A DNA stretch of 54,227 nt from CAYJBP01 sp964372025 (lineage in GTDB: Bacteria; Bacillota; Dehalobacteriia; UBA4068): assembly GCA_964372025.1 (NCBI GenBank), contig CAYJPF010000004.1:1-54227 (forward strand). Direction: 5' to 3'. A program made the position numbers and the translations under genes. Below the pieces are notes generated by a model. The model was not told the DNA's origin, did not search any database, and saw only the letters and a list, made by a program, of their open reading frames with translations. The first letter of the stretch is position 1, and each line of letters opens with the position of its first letter. This document shows, piece by piece, positions 8,543 through 16,340 of this stretch.

Positions 8543-9277
8543 GTGATTGTAATTAAACCCGAAATAGATCAAAAAATTGCTGATTTTGGCCAGAAAATTA
8601 ATTTTCCGCCGGATAAAGTTGATTTATTGATGCAAGCTTTTACCCATCCTACTTTTTTTGAAGGAAATAAGCCGACTATTCCTTTGGATAATCAGCGTTT
8701 GGAATTTTTAGGCGATGCCGTTTTGGATATGGTAGCCGGTGCATATTTATTCAATGCCTTTCCTGAATTGCGGGAGGGTGATTTAAGTAAAATGCGGGCA
8801 GCTGTTGTTTGCGAGCAATTTTTGGCTAAAGAAGCCGAAAAATTAAAAATCGGTTCTTTATTGCGTTTGGGCAAAGGGGCGGAAGTAAGTGGCGATCGTA
8901 GCCGCCCTTCGGTTTTAGCCGATGCTTTTGAAGCTTTGGTTGGTGCTATGTACCAGGCGGTTAGCTTTGAGTTTGCCCAGGATTTTATTATTGATTGTTT
9001 TGGCGAGCAAATGGCTAAATTAACTAAGGATGATTTTGAAGATAAAAAAAGTATGCTTCAAGAATTGGTGCAAAAAGAGTCCGGTTTTGGGGTTACTTAT
9101 CGCTTGCTTAAAACCTCCGGCTTAAGCCATGCATTATTATTCGAAAGTGCTGCATATTGTCGCTTTCAAATGCTGGGTAGGGGCGAAGGTAGTAGTAAAA
9201 AGGAAAGCGAGCAGGCCGCTGCTGCCGATGCTCTGCGTAATAAGGGGCTGTGGTTGGCTAAAATTATCAAGAAATAA
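8543..9277 (+). CDS. rnc: Ribonuclease III
   Basis: RNase III cleaves double-stranded RNA, including rRNA precursors. The 244-aa protein has the signature NQRLEFLGDAVLDMV with E54 and D58, a second acidic cluster D127/E130 in ADAFEALVGAMY, and a C-terminal double-stranded RNA-binding domain (about 165-240, ending GSSKKESEQAAAADAL). It starts at GTG 8543, with AAGGAG about 7 bp upstream. It lies 13 bp after acpP and ends the operon; a MITE-like element begins almost at its stop codon. Confidence 0.96.
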   Translation: MIVIKPEIDQKIADFGQKINFPPDKVDLLMQAFTHPTFFEGNKPTIPLDNQRLEFLGDAVLDMVAGAYLFNAFPELREGDLSKMRAAVVCEQFLAKEAEKLKIGSLLRLGKGAEVSGDRSRPSVLADAFEALVGAMYQAVSFEFAQDFIIDCFGEQMAKLTKDDFEDKKSMLQELVQKESGFGVTYRLLKTSGLSHALLFESAAYCRFQMLGRGEGSSKKESEQAAAADALRNKGLWLAKIIKK

Positions 9278-9456
9278 GATCTCAGGCCGTCAAAAAAACT
9301 GCGTTTTTTGCCAGCCTGCGCAATATTCTTTCCAGAACCGGGAAAGAATATTGGCAGCTTACGCTGCAATTCAACAATGAAAGGGGGGCAAACCACCCTT
9401 TCTATCCCCCCACGGGCAATGGAGTTTTGGCTTTTTTGACAGTCTGAATAAGATCT
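9273..9456 (-). mobile_element. MITE-like element, copy A, with 10-bp flanking repeats
   Basis: The element spans about 9283-9446 (164 bp) and has no reading frame. It is flanked on both sides by the same 10 bp, AATAAGATCT (9273-9282 and 9447-9456), as expected of a target duplication. The ends are imperfect terminal inverted repeats of the type CAG(A/G)C(T/C)GTCAAAAAA. Inside is a long hairpin around CAATATTCTTTCC/GGAAAGAATATTG and a G/C-rich stem. Read on the minus strand it is highly similar along its full length to the element at 13586-13750. It accounts for half of the 331-bp gap between rnc and potA; the rest holds a T/A-rich hairpin (9456-9479) and the potA promoter. Confidence 0.75.
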
Positions 9457-9516
9457 TTCTTTTCTTTTAAGAAAAGAAACAAAAGAAACCTTCAATTTTG
9501 ATAGGTTTTACTTAGG

Positions 9517-9545
9517 TTGATGGCGAATATACTATAAGTTACAAT
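9517..9545 (+). promoter_or_regulatory. Probable potABCD promoter
   Basis: TTGATG (9517-9522), 17-bp spacer, TACAAT (9540-9545), about 60 bp before the potA start. A short inverted repeat (CAGCCT...AGGCTG, about 9556-9580) lies in the leader. No known riboswitch is recognised here. Confidence 0.5.
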
Positions 9546-9608
9546 ACATATAATGGCAGCCTTGGCATTTTATGCAGGCTGTTCCTTTTTACTTATCGGG
9601 GAGTAAAC

Positions 9609-10691
9609 ATGGCAGAAAACATTCTCGAAATTATCAATATTAGTAAAAGCTTTGGCGATAATGCTGTTTTGCATGACCTATGTCTTAAGATTCAAAGTGG
9701 TGAATTTATCACTTTATTGGGCTCTAGCGGTTGTGGTAAAACTACTTTATTGCGCATTATTGCCGGCTTAGAAACCCCGGATCAGGGGCAAATTATTTTA
9801 GAGGGGCAGGATATTAGCGCCTTTCCTCCCAATAAGCGTGATATGAGCATGGTTTTTCAGAATTATGCTCTTTTTCCGCATATGAATGTGGGGGCTAATA
9901 TTGCTTATAGCTTAAAATTAAAAAAAGTTGATAAAAACATTATCAAAGAGGCAGTTAACGAAGCTTTGGCCTTAGTTAGGCTGGAGGGCTTTGAGGCGCG
10001 TATGCCCGGCGAGCTTTCCGGCGGCCAAAAGCAAAGGGTGGCAATTGCTCGCAGTATTATTGGCAAGCCTAAGCTTTTGCTTTTGGACGAGCCTTTGGGT
10101 GCTTTAGATTTGCAGCTAAGGCGGCAAATGCAAACTGAGTTAAAGCGTTTGCAAAAGCAATTGGGCATCACTTTTATCTATATTACCCATGATCAGGAGG
10201 AGGCGCTTAATATGTCGAGCCGCATTGTAATCATGCGCGAAGGACATTTTGAGCAAATAGGTACACCTTCTCAAATTTATGATAGCCCGCAAACCTCCTA
10301 TACTGCTACTTTTGTGGGTAATGCCAACTTAATTGAGGGGATTATTCAAAGCCTTGATCCTAAGCATGATATTATGCTGGTAAAATGCGAAAATTGCCTG
10401 CTGGAAGCCCCGATGCATCAACGCGAATTTAAGATAAATGAGCAAATTCGTTTGGCCATACGCAGCGAAAATATTTTATTTACCGATAGTAGCAATCGGG
10501 ATGCTTTGCCGGCCATTGTTACCGAAAGAACCTTTGTGGGTGGCCAGTTGCGGCTTAATCTTAAAACCGATCATGGCCTGGATTTGGTGGCTAGCCGTCA
10601 TGGCCTAAATTTGGCGGCCGATGTGGGCGATCGGGTTCATTTGTTTTTTGAAGCCAAACATGTAATTCCGGTTGATATCGGTAATTTTTAA
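9609..10691 (+). CDS. potA: Spermidine/putrescine ABC transporter ATP-binding protein PotA
   Basis: PotA is the ATPase subunit driving polyamine import. Motifs: Walker A GSSGCGKTT (38-46), Q-loop in VFQNYALFPHMNV, ABC signature LSGGQ (136-140), Walker B LLLLDEP with D160/E161, and the THDQEEAL switch. A C-terminal TOBE region (about 285-355) is typical of the PotA/MalK group. The length of 360 aa is normal. It is the first gene of potABCD and begins at ATG 9609 behind GGGGAG. The substrate assignment rests on the linked potB, potC and potD and on the polyamine genes elsewhere in the window. Confidence 0.95.
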   Translation: MAENILEIINISKSFGDNAVLHDLCLKIQSGEFITLLGSSGCGKTTLLRIIAGLETPDQGQIILEGQDISAFPPNKRDMSMVFQNYALFPHMNVGANIAYSLKLKKVDKNIIKEAVNEALALVRLEGFEARMPGELSGGQKQRVAIARSIIGKPKLLLLDEPLGALDLQLRRQMQTELKRLQKQLGITFIYITHDQEEALNMSSRIVIMREGHFEQIGTPSQIYDSPQTSYTATFVGNANLIEGIIQSLDPKHDIMLVKCENCLLEAPMHQREFKINEQIRLAIRSENILFTDSSNRDALPAIVTERTFVGGQLRLNLKTDHGLDLVASRHGLNLAADVGDRVHLFFEAKHVIPVDIGNF

Positions 10692-10712
10692 AATACTATT
10701 ATGCTAATATAA

Positions 10713-11579
10713 ATGGAGGTGAGGGCAGTTAATAAATCTAAAACTATTTGGCTTACACTTTTACCGCTTTATTTGTTTACGATTGTGTTTGTAGCAGGCC
10801 CTTTGCTATATATGGTTTATATTAGCTTTGCCACACCCAGCGAATCTTGGGGTATTATTCATCAATTTAGCCTTAAAAATTATTTGGATATTTTTGATCC
10901 TGTTTATTTAAATACCTTTGGCCAATCTTTTAAACTGGCTCTTACCAGCACTTTTTTTGTGGCTTTAATTGGCTATCCTTTTGGTTATTTTATGGCACGT
11001 TTATCGGCTAAAAGCAAAAAGTTAATGTTGATTTTGCTGATGATTCCCTTTTGGACTAATAGCTTAATCAGGCTTTATGGTTTTATCATCGTGTTAAGAG
11101 CCGGTGGTACTTTGGATAGCTTTTTGATGTTTTTAGGCATCACCGATGACCCGCTTAAACTGCTCTATACTTATCCTGCTGTGGTGATTGGTATGGTTTA
11201 TGCCCTTTTGCAATTTATGATTTTAAGTGTATTTTCCAGTGCCGAAAAAATGGACTTTAATCTGGTAGAAGCGGCCAGAACTTTAGGTGCTTCAAAACTT
11301 CAAGCTTTTTTAACAGTTACTTTAAAATTGACGATGCCCGGTTTATTATCGGGAATAATTTTAACTTTTATCCCCAGCATGGGTTTGTTTTTTATCGCCG
11401 ATATTTTAGGTGGTAATACCATTGTTTTGGTGGGTAGCTTAATTCAAGATCAGTTGCTTAAAGCCCATAACTGGCCTTTTGCTGCTGCTTTAGCTGTGCT
11501 TTTAATGATTTTTACCACCCTTTTAATCTCTTTATATAAGCGCATCACCAATAGCGATGAATTGGAGGGATTAGCCTAA
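10713..11579 (+). CDS. potB: Spermidine/putrescine ABC transporter permease PotB
   Basis: This 288-aa integral membrane protein has about six hydrophobic helices, the first at about residues 12-34. The cytoplasmic EAA loop reads EAARTLGASKLQAFLTVTLKLTMPG, the docking site for PotA. It matches the PotB/PotH type. The start is uncertain: ATG 10713 has no clear ribosome binding site upstream, while the GGAGGTGAGGG run lies within the first codons; GTG 10719 is an alternative. Its stop overlaps the potC start (TAATG), so the two permeases are translationally coupled. Confidence 0.93.
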   Translation: MEVRAVNKSKTIWLTLLPLYLFTIVFVAGPLLYMVYISFATPSESWGIIHQFSLKNYLDIFDPVYLNTFGQSFKLALTSTFFVALIGYPFGYFMARLSAKSKKLMLILLMIPFWTNSLIRLYGFIIVLRAGGTLDSFLMFLGITDDPLKLLYTYPAVVIGMVYALLQFMILSVFSSAEKMDFNLVEAARTLGASKLQAFLTVTLKLTMPGLLSGIILTFIPSMGLFFIADILGGNTIVLVGSLIQDQLLKAHNWPFAAALAVLLMIFTTLLISLYKRITNSDELEGLA

Positions 11580-12382
11580 TGAACAAAAAGCCTGCTCAAG
11601 CACGCAAACATAAATTTACATTTGCTAATTTTTATTTGGTATTTTTTACTTGCCTAATTTATTTGCCAATTGTGCTGGTAATTATCTATTCTTTTAACGA
11701 AAGTAAAATTTCCAGCATTTGGGGCGGATTTTCTTTAAAATGGTATCAGGAGCTTTTTAGAGATAAAGAGATGTTCGAAGCCCTGGTTAACAGTATTATT
11801 TTAGCTTTATCTTCCAGTTTTGCGGCGGCCATTATCGGCACTTTGGGGGCTATTGGTTTTAGCAAGGTAAAAACTAAAAGCCAAAAACCAATCGAGATGC
11901 TAACCATGCTGCCGATTATGATTCCGGAAATTATTCTGGCTATGGTATTTTTGGTATTCTTTTCCCTAATCGGGCTGCCCTTTGGCATGACCACCCTTAT
12001 TATCGGCCATACCACTTTTTGCATACCCTATATATTTATGCTGGTAAAGGCCAGGTTGGTGGGCATGGATCAAAGTTTAATCGAGGCCTCGCGCGATTTA
12101 GGGGCCGGCAATTTACGAGCATTTTTTGATATCACCATGCCGCTATTGGCGCCGGCTATCTTAAGCGGTATGCTTTTAAGTTTTGCCATGAGTTTTGATG
12201 ATGTAATCATCAGCCTATTTGTAACCGGGGTAAATGTGAATACGCTGCCGATTAAGGTTTATACCCAATTGCGCACCGGCATCACCCCGGAAATTAATGC
12301 CCTATGTACCATCATGCTGCTTAGTACTATTGCGCTTGTTTTTTTGAGCAATCTAATTGGTCGCTCGAATTACAATAAATAA
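11579..12382 (+). CDS. potC: Spermidine/putrescine ABC transporter permease PotC
   Basis: The second permease, 267 aa, has about six membrane helices and the EAA loop EASRDLGAGNLRAFFDITMPLLAPA. The N-terminus carries a short basic stretch followed by the first helix (FYLVFFTCLIYLPIVLVIIY). It shares one base with the potB stop codon and is followed 17 bp later by potD. Together PotB and PotC form the membrane channel of the importer. Confidence 0.94.
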   Translation: MNKKPAQARKHKFTFANFYLVFFTCLIYLPIVLVIIYSFNESKISSIWGGFSLKWYQELFRDKEMFEALVNSIILALSSSFAAAIIGTLGAIGFSKVKTKSQKPIEMLTMLPIMIPEIILAMVFLVFFSLIGLPFGMTTLIIGHTTFCIPYIFMLVKARLVGMDQSLIEASRDLGAGNLRAFFDITMPLLAPAILSGMLLSFAMSFDDVIISLFVTGVNVNTLPIKVYTQLRTGITPEINALCTIMLLSTIALVFLSNLIGRSNYNK

Positions 12383-12399
12383 CTTTTTGGAGGAAATTT

Positions 12400-13539
12400 A
12401 TGAAAAAACTATTAACTTTGTTCTTAACTCTAACTTTAGGCCTTGGCCTATTAACCGGTTGCGGCGGCGATAGCCCTGCTCCGGCCGAAGAAACCCCTGC
12501 CGATACCGAAGCCGATATGGCAGCCGACGCTGACGAAGCCGGCGATGATGCAGAGCCCGCAGCCGCCGGCGGCGAGCTAAACCTATTTACCTGGGAAGGC
12601 ATGTTCCCGGCCGAAGTATTGGAAGCTTTTACCGCCGAAACCGGCATTACCGTTAATTATTCCAGCTTTGACAGCAACGAAACCATGCTTTCGCGCTTGC
12701 AAGCGGCCGATGGCGGCGATTATGATTTAATTATTGCCGATGATTATATCAGCGAAACCGTAATTGCCGAGGGTTTGGCCATGCCTTTGGATAAGGCACT
12801 TATCCCCAATTTGGGCAATGTAAATCCGCTTTATCAAGGCCAATTTTTTGATCCCGAGGATATGTATACCGTGCCTCATGGTGCCGGTGTGCAAACCATT
12901 GTTTATGATCCTGCTCGCCTAGATATCGAAATTTTAGGCTATGCCGATTTGTGGAATGAGGCTTTAGCTGATGATTTGGCTGTGGTTGGCAATTATCGTG
13001 TGGTTAATGGCATGGCCTTAAAGGTATTGGGCGAAAGCTATAATGTAGAGGATATTGCTACTATCGAGGCTGCCGCTGCCAAGCTAAACGAGCTTGCTCC
13101 TAATATTCGCTTAATTAAAGATGATAATTTGCAAGATGATTTATTATCGGGCGAAGTATCGGCTGCGGTGATGTATACCAGCCAGGTTACTATGGCTATG
13201 CTAGCTAATCCTGAGCTAAAAGTGGTGTATCCGGCCGAGGGTGTGGGCTTTGGTTTAATTGTGCAGTTTATACCGGTTAATGCCCCTAACTCGGCAGCTG
13301 CCCATGCTTTTATCGATTTTATTTTGCGCCCGGAAATTGGCAAGCAAAGCTTTGAATGGCTTGGCTATTATTGCACCAATCAAGCCGCCGATTCATTGAT
13401 AGCCGAGGAATATAAGCCATTTTTAACCTTGCCTACCGATTTTGATAGCGAAACCGAGATGATTCAAAATATCAGCTTAGAAGCCGACGAAGCACATGTA
13501 AAAGCCTGGACTGAGTTTAAATCCCTAAGCGGCCAATAA
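12400..13539 (+). CDS. potD: Spermidine/putrescine-binding lipoprotein PotD
   Basis: The 379-aa protein is the extracellular substrate-binding component. It has a lipoprotein signal peptide (MKKLLTLFLTLTLGLGLLTGC) with lipidated C21, then an acidic Ala/Glu/Asp-rich linker (about 25-50) that tethers the domain. The mature part begins GELNLFTWEGMFP, a start typical of PotD/PotF proteins, and contains YDLIIADDYISE and SAAVMYTSQ. GGAGG lies 10 bp upstream of the ATG. It is the last pot gene; a terminator hairpin split by a MITE-like insertion follows. Confidence 0.94.
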   Translation: MKKLLTLFLTLTLGLGLLTGCGGDSPAPAEETPADTEADMAADADEAGDDAEPAAAGGELNLFTWEGMFPAEVLEAFTAETGITVNYSSFDSNETMLSRLQAADGGDYDLIIADDYISETVIAEGLAMPLDKALIPNLGNVNPLYQGQFFDPEDMYTVPHGAGVQTIVYDPARLDIEILGYADLWNEALADDLAVVGNYRVVNGMALKVLGESYNVEDIATIEAAAAKLNELAPNIRLIKDDNLQDDLLSGEVSAAVMYTSQVTMAMLANPELKVVYPAEGVGFGLIVQFIPVNAPNSAAAHAFIDFILRPEIGKQSFEWLGYYCTNQAADSLIAEEYKPFLTLPTDFDSETEMIQNISLEADEAHVKAWTEFKSLSGQ

Positions 13540-13550
13540 ATAATTGCCAA

Positions 13551-13585
13551 TAAAAATAGCAGCTAAATCTTTAAGATTTGCTGCT
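13551..13585 (-). terminator. Terminator hairpin, left copy
   Basis: AGCAGC-T-AAATCTT pairs with AAGATTTGCTGCT (13558-13585). Its left side is A-rich (TAAAAAT), which on the minus strand is the T tract of a terminator. The same hairpin recurs at 13752-13780 beyond the inserted element. Confidence 0.6.
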
Positions 13586-13750
13586 CAGACTATCAAAAAA
13601 AGCCAAAATTCAATTCCCCGTGGGGGGATGGAAAGGGGGGCTTGCCCCCCTTGCGTGCAATAAATTGCAGCGTAAGCTGCCAATATTCTTTCCCGGTTTT
13701 GGAAAGAATATTGCTAAGGCTGTCAAAAAACATAGTTTTTTGACAGCCTT
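13586..13750 (+). mobile_element. MITE-like element, copy B
   Basis: About 165 bp, collinear with copy A (9283-9446) but in opposite orientation. The left end CAGACTATCAAAAAA is the terminal repeat. The right end is a perfect hairpin with 16-bp arms (13716-13731 and 13735-13750). The interior has the GGGGGG/CCCCCC stem and the CAATATTCTTTCC/GGAAAGAATATTG hairpin (13681-13713). The element sits between two near-identical copies of a 28/29-bp terminator hairpin, which look like a duplicated target. It has no coding capacity. Confidence 0.75.
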
Positions 13751-13751
13751 T

Positions 13752-13787
13752 AGCAGCTAAATCTTTTAAGATTTGCTGCTATTTTTT
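13752..13787 (+). terminator. Terminator hairpin, right copy
   Basis: A second copy of the AGCAGC/GCTGCT hairpin (13752-13780) is followed by ATTTTTTATT, a T tract on the plus strand. Taken with the left copy (A tract on its left), the pair looks like one bidirectional terminator between potD and pyrD that was duplicated when the element inserted. Confidence 0.65.
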
Positions 13788-13788
13788 A

Positions 13789-14709
13789 TTAAATTTCCAG
13801 GCTGCCGATTAGGCTGCTTATATCTGCTATTTGATGATTGTCTAGCCAATCATTTAAATCAGCCAAAATTTGTTGCGGTAAAAAGGGATTATTAAAATGA
13901 CCGGCGCCAATTTGAATCAACGATGCTCCTGCCATCATAAATGCGATAATATCCTCAGCACTTTGAATGCCGCCCATGCCGATAATCGGTATCTTTACCT
14001 TTTGTGCCGTCTGCCATACCATGCGCAAGGCTATCGGCTTAATCGCAGGGCCCGATAATCCACCCACAATATTGCCCAGTACCGGCTTGCGCTGCTCGAT
14101 ATCTATGGCCATGCCCAATACCGTATTAATCATTGATATCGCATCAGCCCCGGCTTGCTCCACTGCTTGGGCTATCGCTGTGATATCGGTTACATTAGGC
14201 GATAGCTTTACTATTAATGGTAAATCCAATTCCTGACGCACAATAGCCGTTATTGCCGCCGCAATTGCCGGATTAGTGCCAAAGGCCATGCCGCCTTCTT
14301 TTACATTAGGGCAGGAAATATTTAATTCCACCGCCGCCACTTTAGTTGCTATCTCGCTTTGCGCCAACTGATGCGCCACCGCCCGATAATGCTCCTGATC
14401 ATGACCGGCAATATTTAAAATTACCGCTGTATCATAAGCTGTTACAAAGGGCAATTCGCTCTCGATTACCTGCTTAATCCCGGGGTTTTGCAGGCCAACC
14501 GCATTAAGCATCCCGGCCGGTGTTTCGGCAATGCGGGTAGGGATATTGCCTAATCTGGGCTCTAAAGTAGTGCCCTTTACCGCAATACCGCCCAAAATTG
14601 CTAAATCATATAAAGCGGCCAATTCGCGGCCATAACCACAGGTGCCGGATGCCAAAATCAAAGGGTTTTTAAAATCAATGCCTAAAATGTTTTGCTTAAG
14701 ATTTGCCAT
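13789..14709 (-). CDS. pyrD: Dihydroorotate dehydrogenase B, catalytic subunit
   Basis: PyrD1B oxidises dihydroorotate to orotate in pyrimidine synthesis, passing electrons through PyrK to NAD+. From ATG 14709 the protein is 306 aa, normal for class 1B. It shows the N-terminal FKNPLILASGTCGYG, the catalytic-loop ELNISCPNVKEGG with base C133, and the FMN-phosphate segments IGMGGIQSAEDIIAFMMAGA. I chose ATG 14709 because it overlaps the pyrK stop (TAATG); an in-frame TTG at 14715 is 4 bp after GGAGG and would add two residues. It lies downstream of pyrK in a two-gene minus-strand operon. Confidence 0.95.
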   Translation of the reverse strand: MANLKQNILGIDFKNPLILASGTCGYGRELAALYDLAILGGIAVKGTTLEPRLGNIPTRIAETPAGMLNAVGLQNPGIKQVIESELPFVTAYDTAVILNIAGHDQEHYRAVAHQLAQSEIATKVAAVELNISCPNVKEGGMAFGTNPAIAAAITAIVRQELDLPLIVKLSPNVTDITAIAQAVEQAGADAISMINTVLGMAIDIEQRKPVLGNIVGGLSGPAIKPIALRMVWQTAQKVKIPIIGMGGIQSAEDIIAFMMAGASLIQIGAGHFNNPFLPQQILADLNDWLDNHQIADISSLIGSLEI

Positions 14710-15485
14710 TACCAAACTACCTCCAAACCATCAAAAACAGGGCCTTCGCAACATACTCTTTTATAGCGCATTGCTTGGTCATCGGCAGCTTTAGTAGGGC
14801 AAACGCAGCCCATACATACCCCAAAACCACAACCCATATGCTCCTCCAGCGATACCTGGCAAGGAATATTATGCTTAGCTGCCCATAATGCTACATGCTG
14901 CATCAAAGGCTTAGGGCCGCAAGTATATACTTGATCATAAAGGGGTTGATCGCTTAATAGGTTAATTACTTTGCCTTTTTCGCCAACACTGCCATCATTG
15001 GTGGCTATGCGCAAATAGGCTACATCCTCAAAATCGCTAACACACATCAAATGATCGGCTGTTTGTGCCCCCAATAAAATATCGCAAGTGATATTTTGCC
15101 GATTTAAGGCTATAGCTAAAGGCAAAATTGGCGCTGCTCCGCTGCCTCCGGCCACTAAAAGCACATGATTAGCCTGATTGTTTATTTGCCAGCCATTGCC
15201 TAAAGGGCCTAAAACCTCCAGGCTTTGCCCCACCTGTTGGCGGCTTAATATTTGGGTGCCATGACCATGAATTTGATAAATTAGCCTGATTTGGCCATTA
15301 GTAGCCGCAATTAAATTGATGCCCATCGGCCGCTTTAAAAAAGGATCTTGCTCGGCTGCCGCTTTGATCATTACAAATTGCCCCGGTTTGGCTTTAGCAC
15401 TAATTTGTGGCAATTCTAAGCTAAGCTCGTGTAGATGGCGGCTTAAAGGTTTGTTTGCTAATATTTTGGCCTGCTCTGTTAACAA
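14709..15485 (-). CDS. pyrK: Dihydroorotate dehydrogenase B, electron transfer subunit PyrK
   Basis: PyrK is the FAD and [2Fe-2S] subunit that lets PyrD use NAD+. The 258-aa protein has a ferredoxin-reductase fold: FAD-binding RPMGINL, then the NAD domain VLLVAGGSGAAPILPLA, and a C-terminal cluster-binding loop CGFGVCMGC with C219, C224 and C227 plus C245 or C246 as fourth ligand. The start codon is TTG at 15485 behind an AAGGGG site; no in-frame ATG lies nearby. It is divergent from xpt across a 230-bp AT-rich spacer. Confidence 0.94.
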   Translation of the reverse strand: MLTEQAKILANKPLSRHLHELSLELPQISAKAKPGQFVMIKAAAEQDPFLKRPMGINLIAATNGQIRLIYQIHGHGTQILSRQQVGQSLEVLGPLGNGWQINNQANHVLLVAGGSGAAPILPLAIALNRQNITCDILLGAQTADHLMCVSDFEDVAYLRIATNDGSVGEKGKVINLLSDQPLYDQVYTCGPKPLMQHVALWAAKHNIPCQVSLEEHMGCGFGVCMGCVCPTKAADDQAMRYKRVCCEGPVFDGLEVVW

Positions 15486-15654
15486 TATTCTCGCCCCTTT
15501 ATAAATTTAACTTTATAATTTTAAACTAACTAAAATATATTGGCTATTTGTTTGCTAATTCCTGCCAACAAAAAATGCCATTTTATTATATATGTAAGAA
15601 AAAATATGTAATATATAGTGCAAGATTAAATAATAAATATTTTGAAAATTTTTA

Positions 15655-15683
15655 TTGATTTTATTATATTAAAGGTGTATAAT
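15655..15683 (+). promoter_or_regulatory. Probable xpt promoter
   Basis: TTGATT (15655-15660), 17-bp spacer, TATAAT (15678-15683), 32 bp before the xpt start. The 5' leader is too short for a purine riboswitch, and I see none upstream. Confidence 0.65.
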
Positions 15684-15715
15684 TGAAAAATAAAGGTAAA
15701 TAAGGGGGCTAATTA

Positions 15716-16288
15716 ATGGAGGCTTTAAAACAAAGAATTATAGAAGATGGCCTAGCTATAGGTACGGAAATTGTTAAAGTTGATTCATTTTTAAATCACC
15801 AGCTAGATGTGGCTTTTATTGATTTAATCGGCCAAGAATTTAGGCAAAGATTTGGCGATATTATGCCCGATAAAATACTTACTATGGAAGCCTCCGGCAT
15901 ACCGGTTGCCTGTTTTGCTGCTCGGCATTTTAATAATATTCCGGTTATTTTTGCTAAAAAAGGTTTGCCCAGTACCATGAATGAAGGCCTGTATCATGCC
16001 AAGGTTAAATCTTTTACTAAAGGTATACTTTCTGAGGCAAGAGTATCCCAAAAATATATTCAAGAAGGGCATAAAATTTTAATTATCGACGACTTTTTAG
16101 CTCATGGCGAGGCTGCTTTAGGCTTAATTAGCATAGTAAGGCAAGCCAAGGCCGAGGTTTTGGGCTTAGGGGCTGTTATCGAAAAAGAATTTCAAGGCGG
16201 TGGGGCGCGGGTGCGCGATATTGGTATTCGCTTGGAATCTTTGGCGGTTATCGAAAAAATCAATGATGGTGTTATTACTTTTAGATAG
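15716..16288 (+). CDS. xpt: Xanthine phosphoribosyltransferase
   Basis: Xpt salvages xanthine to XMP with PRPP. The 190-aa length and the N-terminus MEALKQRIIEDG are characteristic. The substrate loop TMEASGIPVACFAARHF, the flexible loop STMNEGLYHAKVKSFTK and the PRPP-binding motif ILIIDDFLAHGEA (D125, D126) are all present. It begins at ATG 15716 behind AAGGGGG. A BMP-family lipoprotein gene, a likely nucleoside-binding protein, follows 52 bp later, which suggests a purine salvage pair. Confidence 0.95.
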   Translation: MEALKQRIIEDGLAIGTEIVKVDSFLNHQLDVAFIDLIGQEFRQRFGDIMPDKILTMEASGIPVACFAARHFNNIPVIFAKKGLPSTMNEGLYHAKVKSFTKGILSEARVSQKYIQEGHKILIIDDFLAHGEAALGLISIVRQAKAEVLGLGAVIEKEFQGGGARVRDIGIRLESLAVIEKINDGVITFR

Positions 16289-16340
16289 GCTAATATATGC
16301 TTATTTGAAATAAAAATAATATTTATTTAGGAGGGAAAGA

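Noticed and set aside
13578..13760. 60-codon plus-strand reading frame across the MITE-like element
   Set aside because: It runs through terminator hairpins and inverted repeats, has no ribosome binding site and no family resemblance.
15486..15715. Purine riboswitch upstream of xpt
   Set aside because: No conserved purine-aptamer core or terminator is visible, and the predicted start site leaves a leader of about 25 nt.
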